26,398 nt of DNA from positions 1-26,398 of the forward strand of contig CAKRCJ010000004.1 in assembly GCA_934307185.1 (NCBI GenBank), given 5' to 3'. Positions 14,570 through 23,679 of this stretch are shown piece by piece. The number at the start of each line of letters is the position of its first letter. Positions within the stretch are counted from its first letter, which is position 1. This DNA comes from an uncultured Roseburia sp. (lineage in GTDB: Bacteria; Bacillota; Clostridia; Lachnospirales; Lachnospiraceae). The position numbers and the translations under genes are program-made. The notes under the pieces were generated by a model that saw only the letters and a list, made by a program, of their open reading frames with translations, made no database searches and was not told where the DNA came from.

Positions 14570-17215
14570 ATGAAGGAATTAGCAAAAACCTATGATCCAA
14601 AGGGCATTGAAGAACGCCTCTATAAAAAATGGGAAGACAACGGTTACTTCCATGCAGAAGCAGACCGCAGCAAGAAACCATTTACCATTGTGATGCCTCC
14701 ACCAAACATTACCGGACAGCTTCACATGGGACATGCATTGGACAACACTATGCAGGATATTTTAATCCGTTATAAAAGAATGCAGGGTTACAATGCATTA
14801 TGGCAGCCTGGAACAGACCACGCTTCCATCGCAACCGAAGTAAAAGTTATCCAGTCCTTAAAAGAAAAAGGAATTGACAAGGCAGACCTCGGAAGAGAAG
14901 GCTTCTTGGAGAAATGCTGGGAGTGGAGAGAGGAATACGGTAACCGTATTATCAACCAGTTAAAGAAAATGGGTTCTTCCGCTGACTGGCAGAGAGAACG
15001 TTTTACCATGGATAAAGGCTGCTCTGACGCGGTACAGGAAGTTTTCATTAAATTATATGAAAAAGGTTATATCTACAAAGGCTCCCGTATCGTAAACTGG
15101 TGTCCGGTCTGCAAGACATCTATTTCCGATGCTGAGGTAGAGCATGAGGAGCAGGACGGATTTTTCTGGCACATCAATTATCCGGTTGTTGGCGAGGAAG
15201 GCAGATTTGTTGAAATCGCAACTACAAGACCGGAAACATTATTCGGAGATACCGCAGTTGCTGTCAATCCGGACGATGAGAGATACAAAGATATTGTTGG
15301 AAAAATGTTAAAGCTTCCGATGACAGACCGCGAAATTCCGGTTATTGCAGATCCATATGTAGATAAAGAGTTCGGAACCGGCTGCGTAAAAATTACACCG
15401 GCACATGACCCGAACGATTTTGAAGTTGGAAAACGTCATAACTTAGAAGAAATCGTTGTTATCAATGATGATGCAACTATGAATAAATTAGCCGGTAAAT
15501 ATGAAGGTATGGACCGCTACGAATGTAGAAAAGCACTTGTAAAAGATTTAGAGGAAGCAGGACTTTTAGTAAAAGTAGTTCCACATTCCCACAATGTAGG
15601 TACACATGACCGTTGTGGCACAACCGTTGAGCCGATGATTAAGCAGCAGTGGTTCGTAAAAATGGACGAGATGATTAAACCGGCAGTTGAGGGAGTAAAA
15701 AACGGAGATATCCAGTTACTTCCAAAACGTATGGAAAAAACATACTTCAACTGGACCGACAATATTCGTGACTGGTGTATTTCCAGACAGTTATGGTGGG
15801 GACACAGAATACCGGCATATTACTGTGATGAATGTGGCGAAATGGTAGTTGCAAAAGAGGCACCGCATAAGTGTCCGAAATGTGGCTGTACTCATATGAC
15901 ACAGGATCCGGATACCTTAGATACCTGGTTCTCCTCCGCATTATGGCCATTCTCCACACTTGGCTGGCCGGAAAAAACAGAAGACCTTGATTACTTCTAT
16001 CCAAATGATGTTTTAGTAACCGGATATGATATTATTTTCTTCTGGGTAATCCGTATGATTTTCTCCGGTTATGAGCAGATGGGAAAAGCACCATTCCATA
16101 CTGTATTATTCCATGGTCTGGTACGTGATTCCCAGGGACGTAAGATGAGTAAATCTCTTGGAAATGGTATTGACCCGTTAGAGGTTATTGACAAATACGG
16201 TGCTGACGCACTTCGTCTGACACTGATCACAGGAAATGCACCTGGAAATGATATGCGTTTCTACTGGGAGAGAGTAGAATCCTCCAGAAACTTTGCAAAC
16301 AAAGTATGGAACGCTTCCCGTTTCATTATGATGAACTTAGAGGGTGCAGAGATTAAAACACCGGCTCTTTCTGAATTAAAAGCAGCAGATAAGTGGATTT
16401 TATCCAAAGTAAACACACTTGCAAAAGATGTTACAGAGAACATGGACAAATTCGAGATGGGTATTGCCGTTCAGAAGGTTTATGACTTTATATGGGATGA
16501 ATTCTGCGACTGGTATATTGAGATTACAAAGGTACGTACCTACAACAAAGAAAATGACCAGACTTCTGCAAATGCAGCTTTCTGGACTTTAAAGACTGTA
16601 TTAACAGAAGCATTAAAGCTGTTACATCCATTTATGCCATTCATTACAGAGGAAATCTTTTGTACCCTTCACCCGGAAGAAGATACCATTATGCTTGCAA
16701 AATGGCCGGAATACAAAGAGGAATGGAACTTTGCAGCAGAAGAAGAAATGGTAGAGCATTGCAAAGATTTAGTAAAAGGTGTCCGTAACCTTCGTACTGA
16801 AATGGACGTTCCACCATCAAGAAAGGCAAAAATCTTTATAGTATCCGAAGATACAAAATTAAGAGATACCTTTGAATTAAACAAAGAAGTCTATGTAAAC
16901 CTTGCAGGTGCAAGTGAGATTCTGGTTCAGGCAGATAAGACAGGAATTGAGGAAGATGCTGTTTCTGTTGTAATCCCTGGAGCAACCCTTTACCTTCCAT
17001 TGGAGGATTTGGTAGACTTCGAGAAAGAAAAAGAACGTCTCTTAAAAGAACAGGCACGCCTGGAAAAAGAACTTGCACGTTCTAAGGGAATGCTTTCCAA
17101 TGAGAAGTTCTTAAGCAAAGCTCCGGAAGCAAAAGTTCAGGAGGAAAAAGAGAAGCTTGCAGGCTATGAGCAGATGATGGCTCAGGTGAAAGAGCGTCTC
17201 GCACAGATGAAATAG
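14570..17215 (+). CDS. valS: Valyl-tRNA synthetase
   Basis: An 881-residue class I aminoacyl-tRNA synthetase of normal ValRS length; it charges tRNA-Val with valine in the cytoplasm. The ATP-binding HIGH motif appears as HMGH (52-55) within PPPNITGQLHMGHALDN, and KMSKS is at 525-529. The central editing domain carries TTRPETLFGDTAVAVNP. Two CxxC pairs (CDECGE and CPKCGC) precede the typical LDTWFSSALWPFSTLGW. The anticodon-binding region (FCDWYIEITK) and a C-terminal coiled coil (~810-881), characteristic of ValRS, are complete. The ribosome site is GAAAGGAA and the gene is controlled by the T-box leader. No convincing terminator follows it. Confidence 0.98.
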   Translation: MKELAKTYDPKGIEERLYKKWEDNGYFHAEADRSKKPFTIVMPPPNITGQLHMGHALDNTMQDILIRYKRMQGYNALWQPGTDHASIATEVKVIQSLKEKGIDKADLGREGFLEKCWEWREEYGNRIINQLKKMGSSADWQRERFTMDKGCSDAVQEVFIKLYEKGYIYKGSRIVNWCPVCKTSISDAEVEHEEQDGFFWHINYPVVGEEGRFVEIATTRPETLFGDTAVAVNPDDERYKDIVGKMLKLPMTDREIPVIADPYVDKEFGTGCVKITPAHDPNDFEVGKRHNLEEIVVINDDATMNKLAGKYEGMDRYECRKALVKDLEEAGLLVKVVPHSHNVGTHDRCGTTVEPMIKQQWFVKMDEMIKPAVEGVKNGDIQLLPKRMEKTYFNWTDNIRDWCISRQLWWGHRIPAYYCDECGEMVVAKEAPHKCPKCGCTHMTQDPDTLDTWFSSALWPFSTLGWPEKTEDLDYFYPNDVLVTGYDIIFFWVIRMIFSGYEQMGKAPFHTVLFHGLVRDSQGRKMSKSLGNGIDPLEVIDKYGADALRLTLITGNAPGNDMRFYWERVESSRNFANKVWNASRFIMMNLEGAEIKTPALSELKAADKWILSKVNTLAKDVTENMDKFEMGIAVQKVYDFIWDEFCDWYIEITKVRTYNKENDQTSANAAFWTLKTVLTEALKLLHPFMPFITEEIFCTLHPEEDTIMLAKWPEYKEEWNFAAEEEMVEHCKDLVKGVRNLRTEMDVPPSRKAKIFIVSEDTKLRDTFELNKEVYVNLAGASEILVQADKTGIEEDAVSVVIPGATLYLPLEDLVDFEKEKERLLKEQARLEKELARSKGMLSNEKFLSKAPEAKVQEEKEKLAGYEQMMAQVKERLAQMK

Positions 17216-17317
17216 AGTGGCACAAAAGGACTGCAACAGTGACTATAAATAGCTGGTTTTTCTGTGTAAACATGCACAAAAAAAGGAACAAAAACGTTTC
17301 CATTTTACAAGATATGC

Positions 17318-17346
17318 TTGAAAAAGTATTCATTTACGAGTATTAT
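17318..17346 (+). promoter_or_regulatory. SigA promoter of the fapA gene
   Basis: TTGAAA (17318-17323), a 17-bp spacer and TATTAT (17341-17346) lie about 50 bases before the ATG. This implies transcription independent of valS. Confidence 0.75.
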
Positions 17347-17394
17347 TAAGATAGTTATATTATTTTTGTGTAAGTATGACAGGAGGGAGCTTTT

Positions 17395-18789
17395 ATGGCA
17401 TTGCCAAATATTAGTGTGCCAAAAATCAAAACATCAGACAAAGACTTAAAAGCGTATCTCAGGCTCCCAGTACCGGAAGATGGAGAGCATTATACAGTCG
17501 GGTATCTGCATGAAGTTTTAATGCTGAATCAGATTTCTTACGGAATTGATGAAGAACAGATTAAGGGCATCGTAGAGGATGAGGTTTACGAAGAAGATGT
17601 GTTAATAGCCACAGGACATGCTCCGATAGATGGTGTAGATGGCTATTATGAATATATGTTTAATCAGAATTCAGAGAAGAAGCCACAGATTTTACCGGAT
17701 GGTTCGGTTGATTACTGGTCTATGTACAGTATCCAGTCAGTCAAGAAAGGACAGGTTATTGCGATTTATCATCCTGCCATTGCAGGAATCGATGGAACGG
17801 ATGTTTTTGGGAAGCCGGTTCCTGCTAAGAACGGAAGGGAACAGACGCCGCTTCGTGGAAGTGGATTTGAGAAGGCAGAGGATAATGTAACTTATGTTTC
17901 TTCGTTAGATGGCAAGATTGAGACACAGGATGGTAAGATACGTATTCTTACAATTTATGAGATGAGTGGGGACTTGAATCTCACACAGGGAAATGTTGAT
18001 TTCTCCGGTGATATTGTAATTCATGGAGGAGTGGAATCCGGAGTCAGTATTAAGGCGACCGGAAGTATAACGATTGATGGTGTTGTAGAGGCATGCTGTT
18101 TAGAAGCGGGTAAGGATATCATCATAAGGAAAGGCATGATAGGCGGCAACAAAGCATTCATTAAGACAAAGGGCAACGTTTTTGCTAAGTTTGCGGAATA
18201 TACTTCTATCGAGGCAGATGGGAATATTGAAGCGGATGTTCTGTTAGACTGTGATGTGTTATGTAAGGGAAGTATCACATTGCAGGGAAAACGAGCAAGC
18301 ATTATCGGTGGCAATGTCCGTGCCGTACAGGGAGTACGTGCTACAAATATTGGAAATGACGCTGAGACAAAGACAGCGGTTTCAGTCGGAGCCGGCGGTG
18401 AGAACGTTTCCAGACTGAAAATTCTTCAGAAAAAGACAGAGATTACAAGAGAAGAATTAGATAAGATTGAGGGTGGTCTTAAGAAGTTTGAACAGATGGA
18501 GAAAGAGCGCGGTGTCAGCTACAAAGAGGATCCGAGAAGACTTGCGCTTCTTCGTGCCAGGATAAAAGATACAGCCACTTTAGCAGGTGATGAGGCAGAA
18601 ATTAAGAAGTTAGAGCGCTTAATCTCAAGCGGAAGGAATGCGACTGTGTGTGTTACAAGACAGATTTATCCAGGTTGTATTATTTCAATAAGAGATGAAA
18701 AAATAAATGTTTCGAATAATGCAAAGGCAGTGGAATTTTACTATTTAGATGGTAAGATAAAAACGCGTGCAGCAACGGAAGAAAGATAA
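17395..18789 (+). CDS. FapA family protein (DUF342)
   Basis: A 464-residue cytoplasmic protein of the DUF342/FapA family. The N-terminal region (residues ~20-185) contains the family-typical IATGHAPIDGVDGYYEYMF and IAGIDGTDVFGKPVPAKNGR stretches. Residues ~195-330 form a right-handed beta-helix-like series of short repeats (GDIVIHGGVESGVSIKATG, then ITIDGVVEACCLEAGKDIII). Residues ~341-412 are a coiled coil, and a short beta tail follows. Some relatives are annotated as flagellar assembly protein A or polar-localisation factors, but the molecular function of the family is not settled. An AGGAGGG site precedes the ATG, and the gene is monocistronic between its own promoter and terminator. Confidence 0.88.
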   Translation: MALPNISVPKIKTSDKDLKAYLRLPVPEDGEHYTVGYLHEVLMLNQISYGIDEEQIKGIVEDEVYEEDVLIATGHAPIDGVDGYYEYMFNQNSEKKPQILPDGSVDYWSMYSIQSVKKGQVIAIYHPAIAGIDGTDVFGKPVPAKNGREQTPLRGSGFEKAEDNVTYVSSLDGKIETQDGKIRILTIYEMSGDLNLTQGNVDFSGDIVIHGGVESGVSIKATGSITIDGVVEACCLEAGKDIIIRKGMIGGNKAFIKTKGNVFAKFAEYTSIEADGNIEADVLLDCDVLCKGSITLQGKRASIIGGNVRAVQGVRATNIGNDAETKTAVSVGAGGENVSRLKILQKKTEITREELDKIEGGLKKFEQMEKERGVSYKEDPRRLALLRARIKDTATLAGDEAEIKKLERLISSGRNATVCVTRQIYPGCIISIRDEKINVSNNAKAVEFYYLDGKIKTRAATEER

Positions 18790-18796
18790 AAAGAAG

Positions 18797-18845
18797 GGCA
18801 TTTTGAAAAAACAGCAGGTCATGTTTTTTTCAGAATGCCATTTTT
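18797..18845 (+). terminator. Terminator after fapA
   Basis: GGCATTTTGAAAAAACA (18797-18813) pairs with the complementary arm ending GAATGCC (18839), with one G-U pair and one bulge, followed by TTTTT. It lies seven bases after the fapA stop. Confidence 0.85.
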
Positions 18846-18892
18846 GTCGACGAAATACTTCTTTATTTTAATGGAAATTTTAGAAAATAACG

Positions 18893-18921
18893 TTGAAAGT
18901 GATTTCGTACTATATTATAAT
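18893..18921 (+). promoter_or_regulatory. SigA promoter for the 47-aa ORF and TPR gene
   Basis: TTGAAA (18893-18898), a 17-bp spacer and a perfect TATAAT (18916-18921) lie 45 bases before the ATG of the small ORF. Confidence 0.88.
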
Positions 18922-18965
18922 CAAGCAGGAATAGTTTAAGTATTAGAAAGGTACGGGAACGTATA

Positions 18966-19109
18966 ATGATAAATTTTGAAGAAGAATTAAAGAACTTTAA
19001 ACCAAGCCTGGAAGTAGAAGAAGCTGAACAGGCAATTTACAATCATGAGCTTACAGATATGACAGATGTAATGCAGGAGATGCTGCAGGAGTTAAAACAG
19101 AACAGATAG
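18966..19109 (+). CDS. Small acidic protein, 47 aa
   Basis: A short open frame of 47 residues (MINFEEELKNFKPSLEVEEA at its start) with high Glu content and amphipathic helical character throughout. It lies directly behind a consensus promoter and 21 bases before the TPR gene, so it is almost certainly transcribed. The ribosome site AGAAAGG (18945-18951) is rather far from the ATG, about 14 bases. Codon use (AAG/GAA rich, TTA leucines) resembles the neighbours. No family is recognised with certainty. The position suggests a small helper of the TPR membrane protein. Confidence 0.65.
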   Translation: MINFEEELKNFKPSLEVEEAEQAIYNHELTDMTDVMQEMLQELKQNR

Positions 19110-19130
19110 TGGAATAGAAAGAGGTTTTCA

Positions 19131-20498
19131 ATGAAATGTTACAATTGTGGCGCAGATTTAGGCAGCGCAGATAACTGTCAGAACTGTGGAGCGGATGTGA
19201 AGTTATACAAAAAAATAATAATGGCATCGAACGCATATTATAATGATGCTTTGCAGAAAGCAGGTGTCAGGGATTTGTCGGGTGCGGTTGAGAGCCTGAA
19301 AATCAGTCTTCGCTTTAATAAAGCCAATATTGAAGCAAGAAACTTATTAGGTCTTGTTTACAATGAAATGGGTGAGGTAGTAGCAGCACTGACCGAGTGG
19401 GTGATTAGTAAAAGCTATAAGCCAAAGGATAATCTGGCAAGCAAATATTTAGATGAAATTCAGAAAAATCCGGCAAAGCTTGACTCTGTGAACCAGACCA
19501 TCAAAAAATATAATCAGGCATTAATGTACTGCCAGCAGAACAGCAGGGATTTAGCTATTATCCAGTTAAAGAAAGTACTTTCCTTAAATCCGAAGTTAGT
19601 CAGCGGGCATCAGCTTTTAGCACTTTTATATATTCAGGATGGCAAATACGAGCAGGCAAAGAAATCACTTCGCAATGCAGGAAAGATTGATGCCAATAAT
19701 AAGCTGACCCTGCGTTATTTAAAAGAAGTAAATGCCAGCTTAAAGGAGCAGACTCCGAACAAAAAGCAGAAAAATGAAGAGCTGATTTCTTATCAGAGCG
19801 GAAATGAGACAATTATCCAGCCGAAGTATTTAAAAGATACTTCCGCAGTAGGAACTATCATTAATATGGTGATTGGTATTGCAATCGGAGCGGCAATTAT
19901 ATTTTTCCTTGTCGTGCCGGGCGTAAAGCGGGCGGCTGTAAATGATGCAAAGTCACAGGTGCTTGAAGCGAATGATACGATTTCCTCGAAAAACCAGACA
20001 ATCGCATCACTTGAGAGCCAGGTGGACGAGTTGACAGCTAAGGTTTCAGAGGCACAGGAAAGTGAAGAGAGTTCTGCGGGGAAAGTTTCAAGTTATGAGC
20101 AGCTTTTGACTGCATATGAGGCTTATACACAAAATGATATTGAAGCGGCAGGCAATGCGTTAGAGAATGTCAATGCAGATTATTTAAGCAATAGTGCCAA
20201 GACGATATATGACACCGTGAATGCACAGGTGAATGCAGAGTATCTTAAAACGATGTATAAACAGGGTGCAGCAGCATATCAGGCAAGAAAATATACAGAA
20301 GCTATTGATGCGTTAAAGAAAGTAGCGGATTTAGATGAGACATATGAGAATGGAAATGCCATTTACTATCTTGCACAGTCTTACCGCAAAAATGAAGATA
20401 TGGAAAATGCCAGAATTTATTACCAGAAGATGGTAGACTTATATCCAAATACAGAACGGGCTGCCAATTCACAAAATTATTTAGACCAGAGTGAATAA
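19131..20498 (+). CDS. Zinc-ribbon/TPR protein with a single membrane anchor
   Basis: A 455-residue protein. The N-terminus is a zinc ribbon (CYNC...CQNC; Cys3, 6, 16, 19). Residues ~25-205 hold several TPR-like helix pairs (LSGAVESLKISLRFNKANIE, then LKKVLSLNPKLVSGHQLLAL). A transmembrane helix lies at about 242-264 (IINMVIGIAIGAAIIFFLVV), followed by a coiled coil (~275-312) rich in Ser/Glu. The C-terminal ~110 residues contain further TPRs, including one ending YYQKMVDLYPNTERAANSQN. Topology is probably cytoplasmic TPRs on the N-side and an extracytoplasmic TPR domain on the C-side. It probably assembles a complex across the membrane; partners are unknown. A hairpin terminator follows. Confidence 0.88.
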   Translation: MKCYNCGADLGSADNCQNCGADVKLYKKIIMASNAYYNDALQKAGVRDLSGAVESLKISLRFNKANIEARNLLGLVYNEMGEVVAALTEWVISKSYKPKDNLASKYLDEIQKNPAKLDSVNQTIKKYNQALMYCQQNSRDLAIIQLKKVLSLNPKLVSGHQLLALLYIQDGKYEQAKKSLRNAGKIDANNKLTLRYLKEVNASLKEQTPNKKQKNEELISYQSGNETIIQPKYLKDTSAVGTIINMVIGIAIGAAIIFFLVVPGVKRAAVNDAKSQVLEANDTISSKNQTIASLESQVDELTAKVSEAQESEESSAGKVSSYEQLLTAYEAYTQNDIEAAGNALENVNADYLSNSAKTIYDTVNAQVNAEYLKTMYKQGAAAYQARKYTEAIDALKKVADLDETYENGNAIYYLAQSYRKNEDMENARIYYQKMVDLYPNTERAANSQNYLDQSE

Positions 20499-20534
20499 AT
20501 ACAACAGATAAAATTTAATATAGGATGCAAGTAC

Positions 20535-20588
20535 ACTGCACTAAGGAAGATAACTGTTACAGGTGAAAATACTTAGTGCAGTTTTTTT
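20535..20588 (+). terminator. Terminator hairpin between the TPR gene and spoIIA
   Basis: ACTGCACTAAG (20535-20545) pairs perfectly with CTTAGTGCAGT (20572-20582) and is followed by seven Ts ending at 20588. The 26-nt loop is long and contains a sigma-H-like sequence. Confidence 0.85.
20542..20571 (+). promoter_or_regulatory. Possible sigma-H-type promoter of spoIIA
   Basis: In known sporulators the spoIIA operon is driven by sigma-H (RnAGGAwWW, 11-12 bases, RnnGAATww). Here AGGAAGA (20544-20550), 11 bases, and GGTGAAAAT (20562-20570) have the right spacing, but with mismatches (T for R, G for W, GAAA for GAAT). The element lies in the loop of the preceding terminator. Tentative. Confidence 0.35.
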
Positions 20589-20614
20589 ATATATAAAAAC
20601 AGGAGGAAAGAAAG

Positions 20615-20926
20615 ATGAAAAGCAAATACATTATGGAAAAAGGAAGTCTGATTGTATATGTTCCAAAAGAGTTAGACCATCATCAGGCAAGCAGGCTTCG
20701 GACAGAAACAGACTTATTGATAGATGTTTATCATGTAAGACACCTGATTTTTGATTTTTCGGAAACAGATTTTATGGACAGCTCCGGGATAGGGGTAATT
20801 ATCGGAAGATGCAGAAATATGGGATTTTCCGGTGGAGATGTGAAAGCCTGTAATTTAAACGAACGGGTAGATAAAATTTTCACAATCTCCGGTCTGAAAA
20901 AAATAATAGAAGTCACACAGGAATAA
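20615..20926 (+). CDS. spoIIAA: Anti-sigma factor antagonist SpoIIAA
   Basis: A 103-residue STAS-domain protein. The phosphorylation loop DFMDSSGIGVIIGR is intact; Ser56 aligns with the Ser58 that SpoIIAB phosphorylates in B. subtilis, and LDHHQA near residue 20 is the conserved strand-turn. Unphosphorylated SpoIIAA binds SpoIIAB and frees sigma-F in the forespore. It is slightly shorter than the B. subtilis protein (117 residues). AGGAGGAAAG lies just before the ATG. It is the first gene of the spoIIA operon. Confidence 0.96.
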   Translation: MKSKYIMEKGSLIVYVPKELDHHQASRLRTETDLLIDVYHVRHLIFDFSETDFMDSSGIGVIIGRCRNMGFSGGDVKACNLNERVDKIFTISGLKKIIEVTQE

Positions 20927-20948
20927 ACAAGCCGGTAAGGAGGAAAAA

Positions 20949-21383
20949 ATGGAAAACCAGAATGAAATGAAAATAATTTTTGATGCAAGGTCTGCAAATG
21001 AGAGCTTTGCAAGAGTTGCGGTAGCGGCATTTGCAGCAGAGTTAAATCCTACATTAGATGAGATTGCAGACATTAAAACGGCAGTGTCCGAGGCTGTCAC
21101 AAATGCGATTATCCACGGTTATGACAGTCCCGGGGAAAAAGTAGAGCTTGTATGCAGAATACAGGGGGATGAAATCGAAATTATTGTTTCGGACAAAGGA
21201 AAAGGAATAGAGAATGTAAAGCGGGCAATGGAGCCTTTTTATACGACAAAACCGGAACTTGAGCGCTCCGGAATGGGCTTTTCTTTTATGGAGGCATTTA
21301 TGGACAGGCTGGAAGTTACTTCAGAACCAGGACGCGGCACGAGAGTACATATGACAAGAAAAATAGGAAGCCGGGAAGAATAG
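20949..21383 (+). CDS. spoIIAB: Anti-sigma F factor and kinase SpoIIAB
   Basis: A 144-residue GHKL-type serine kinase. The N-box SEAVTNAIIHGY contains the expected Glu48 and Asn52. The G1 box is SDKGKGI (from 81), and the G2 region ERSGMGFSFMEAFMD is the characteristic ATP-lid of SpoIIAB. It binds sigma-F and keeps it inactive, and phosphorylates SpoIIAA. An AAGGAGG site lies upstream, 22 bases after spoIIAA. Length and motifs are complete. Confidence 0.97.
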   Translation: MENQNEMKIIFDARSANESFARVAVAAFAAELNPTLDEIADIKTAVSEAVTNAIIHGYDSPGEKVELVCRIQGDEIEIIVSDKGKGIENVKRAMEPFYTTKPELERSGMGFSFMEAFMDRLEVTSEPGRGTRVHMTRKIGSREE

Positions 21384-21386
21384 TGC

Positions 21387-22118
21387 ATGGGAAGAGGGGC
21401 GGAATTGATTAGGCAGGCACAGGACGGAGATAAAAATGCAAGGGATACATTCATTTCAGAAAACCTTGGATTAGTGCACGCAATTGTCCGCAGATTTGAA
21501 AAAAGGGGACACGATAGGGAGGAGTTGTTTCAGATAGGCTGCATCGGGCTGATGAAAGCAATTGATAATTTTGATCTTACTTTAAATCTCGCATTTTCTA
21601 CGTATGCAGTTCCGATGATTACAGGGGAAATCCGGAGATTTTTAAGGGATGACGGTATGGTAAAAATCAGCAGGAGCTTAAAAGAAAATGGATACAAAGT
21701 AAGCCAGGCAAAAGAAGTGCTGTCAAAGAAACTTGGAAGAGAGGCAAATTTGCAGGAAATTGCCGAATATACACAGTTGTCTACAGAAGAGATTGTAATG
21801 GCAGTGGAAGCAAACCGTGAGGTTGAGTCCATCTATCAACCGGTGTGTGGAAGTGAAGGGGATGAATTACTGTTAATTGACCAGATAGGAGCAGAAAAAA
21901 ATATTTATGAGGAACCGGAAAAGGAAGCAGTATTAAATGAAATTGTAGTGGGACAATTGCTTTTATCCTTAGAGGAGCGGGAAAGAAAAATTATAACCCT
22001 GCGTTACTTTGAAAATAAGACGCAATGTGAGGTGGCTGCAATTTTACACATGACGCAGGTGCAGGTCAGCCGGTCAGAGCGAAAAACATTACAGAAATTA
22101 CGAAAAACATTACTGTAA
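21387..22118 (+). CDS. sigF: RNA polymerase sigma-F factor
   Basis: A 243-residue sigma-70 family factor without region 1, the size of sporulation sigma factors. Region 2 is at ~35-105 (DREELFQIGCIGLMKAIDNF and FSTYAVPMITGEIRRFLRDD), region 3 follows, and region 4 contains an HTH (LSLEERERKIITLRYFENKT, then QVQVSRSERKTLQKLR). Position directly after spoIIAA-spoIIAB, three bases behind the spoIIAB stop, identifies it as sigma-F rather than sigma-G, which otherwise looks similar. It directs early forespore transcription. Confidence 0.96.
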   Translation: MGRGAELIRQAQDGDKNARDTFISENLGLVHAIVRRFEKRGHDREELFQIGCIGLMKAIDNFDLTLNLAFSTYAVPMITGEIRRFLRDDGMVKISRSLKENGYKVSQAKEVLSKKLGREANLQEIAEYTQLSTEEIVMAVEANREVESIYQPVCGSEGDELLLIDQIGAEKNIYEEPEKEAVLNEIVVGQLLLSLEERERKIITLRYFENKTQCEVAAILHMTQVQVSRSERKTLQKLRKTLL

Positions 22119-22121
22119 ATG

Positions 22122-22150
22122 TTGAAGCACAAAAGGAATAATGCTATATT
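22122..22150 (+). promoter_or_regulatory. SigA-like promoter of the MCP/HAD pair
   Basis: TTGAAG (22122-22127), a 17-bp spacer and TATATT (22145-22150) begin four bases after sigF. No sigma-D (flagellar) promoter is visible. Confidence 0.65.
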
Positions 22151-22200
22151 TAATATATTAAAGTCTGGCAAAAGAAGATGGAAAGGAAGTACATAAGCAG

Positions 22201-23679
22201 ATGAACGGAAAAACAATCGGCGACATACATAGAAATAATCAGACAGCATTGACAGGGCATACGATTGAAGCAGTTATTATTGTAATTTTTTATGTTTCAC
22301 GTTTTATGCGTGGACAGAGAAGCTTAGGATATACACTTTTAATTACAGTGCTTGCATTAGTTCCGGTTTTACTGGGACAGTTCTTTTTTGCAAGAGACAG
22401 AGAGACGACGATGATTAAGCATACGGTCGGTATCGGATTTGCCATTACTTATTCAGTCATGGTTTTAACAACGGAGGAAGCCAATATATACGTGCTTGTT
22501 ATCCCGATGATTTTACTTGTTACCGTATTTAATGATGTAAAGTTTTCTATTCAGATTAATATCGGTACGGTTATTTTAAGCCTTATTATGACAATCGGCG
22601 GTGCAGCAACCGGAAAGTTTGGATATGAAGGCTGGGACCGGGCGGTTACACAGGTAACAGCAATGATACTTGTCGGCATTTATTCTATTTATACAGCAAA
22701 GACATCAAATGCCAACAATCAGCAGAAGTTAGATAATATCAAAGAAGCACAGAGCAAGACGGAAGTGCTGCTTGCAGATATCTCCAAAGTGTCAGGTCAG
22801 ATGCAGAGCGGAATGGAAGATATCTATGGAAAAGTAGACAATTTAAACCAGTCCTCTCTTTTAACAAAAGATGCAATGAGCCAGGTAGAAAGTGGTACAA
22901 CAGAGACTGCCAATGCGGTACAAAACCAGATGCGTCAGACAGAAGAAATCCAGCAGAAGGTGGATTTGGTAAGTGATGTAGCGGAAAAGATAGACCACAG
23001 TATGATACAGACATTAAATGTATTGGAAGGCGCTAATAAGGATGTAGAGGTGCTTGTCGCACAGGTAGAGCATTCGGTAGAAGAAGGCGTGAATGTTGCC
23101 GGAAAGTTAGAGACACTCGACAAATATATCGAAGAGATGCATTCGATTGTGGAGCTTATCAGTGGAATTACATCGCAGACAAGCCTGCTTGCGTTAAATG
23201 CAAGTATTGAGGCTGCAAGGGCAGGAGAAGCCGGACGTGGATTTTCTGTTGTAGCAACAGAAATTTCAGGAATGGCTACACAGACGAAAGAGGCAACCGT
23301 AAACATTACAAAGCTGATTGAGGATATCTCACATGCAATCAGTGATGTGGTTTCCGTTGTCCGTGAGATGATTTCTGGAATTAACGAGGAAAAACAGTCG
23401 ACCGAGAATACAGCAAGCAATTTTTCTGATATACAGAATAATACGTTAGAGATTAAAAATAGCGTGGAACAGCTCACTACAAACCTTGAAGAGTTAAGAA
23501 CAGCAAATGACGAAATTGTTCATTCAATTGAAACAATATCTGCAATTTCGGAAGAAGTATCTGCGCATGCAAACGAGACAATGTCCGCACAGGAAAAGAA
23601 TGCAGATGTGTTAAACCGTATTACTGACCGTATGCAGCAATTGATTGAACTTACAAAGCAGGAGGGCAAAACTGCGTAA
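22201..23679 (+). CDS. Methyl-accepting chemotaxis-like protein with multi-spanning N-terminus
   Basis: A 492-residue signal transducer. Residues ~20-175 form about five or six hydrophobic segments (for example [57 protein letters not shown]) with only very short loops. There is no large extracytoplasmic ligand domain and no obvious HAMP. The C-terminal coiled-coil signalling domain has the conserved hairpin tip at ~322-355: [20 protein letters not shown] followed by [12 protein letters not shown]. Such receptors may sense membrane state or a small ligand within the membrane. They couple to CheA/CheW if the organism is motile. The ribosome site is GGAAAGGAAG. The stop overlaps the HAD start. 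Confidence 0.93.
   Translation: MNGKTIGDIHRNNQTALTGHTIEAVIIVIFYVSRFMRGQRSLGYTLLITVLALVPVLLGQFFFARDRETTMIKHTVGIGFAITYSVMVLTTEEANIYVLVIPMILLVTVFNDVKFSIQINIGTVILSLIMTIGGAATGKFGYEGWDRAVTQVTAMILVGIYSIYTAKTSNANNQQKLDNIKEAQSKTEVLLADISKVSGQMQSGMEDIYGKVDNLNQSSLLTKDAMSQVESGTTETANAVQNQMRQTEEIQQKVDLVSDVAEKIDHSMIQTLNVLEGANKDVEVLVAQVEHSVEEGVNVAGKLETLDKYIEEMHSIVELISGITSQTSLLALNASIEAARAGEAGRGFSVVATEISGMATQTKEATVNITKLIEDISHAISDVVSVVREMISGINEEKQSTENTASNFSDIQNNTLEIKNSVEQLTTNLEELRTANDEIVHSIETISAISEEVSAHANETMSAQEKNADVLNRITDRMQQLIELTKQEGKTA

Noticed and set aside
17216..17317. Terminator after valS
   Set aside because: No stable inverted repeat followed by a T run was found; the only T run (GGTTTTTC) has at most a 3-bp stem before it.
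22935..23477. 180-residue minus-strand open frame inside the first chemoreceptor
   Set aside because: It is the antisense reading of the repetitive coiled-coil signalling domain, Ser/Thr-rich with no recognisable motif.
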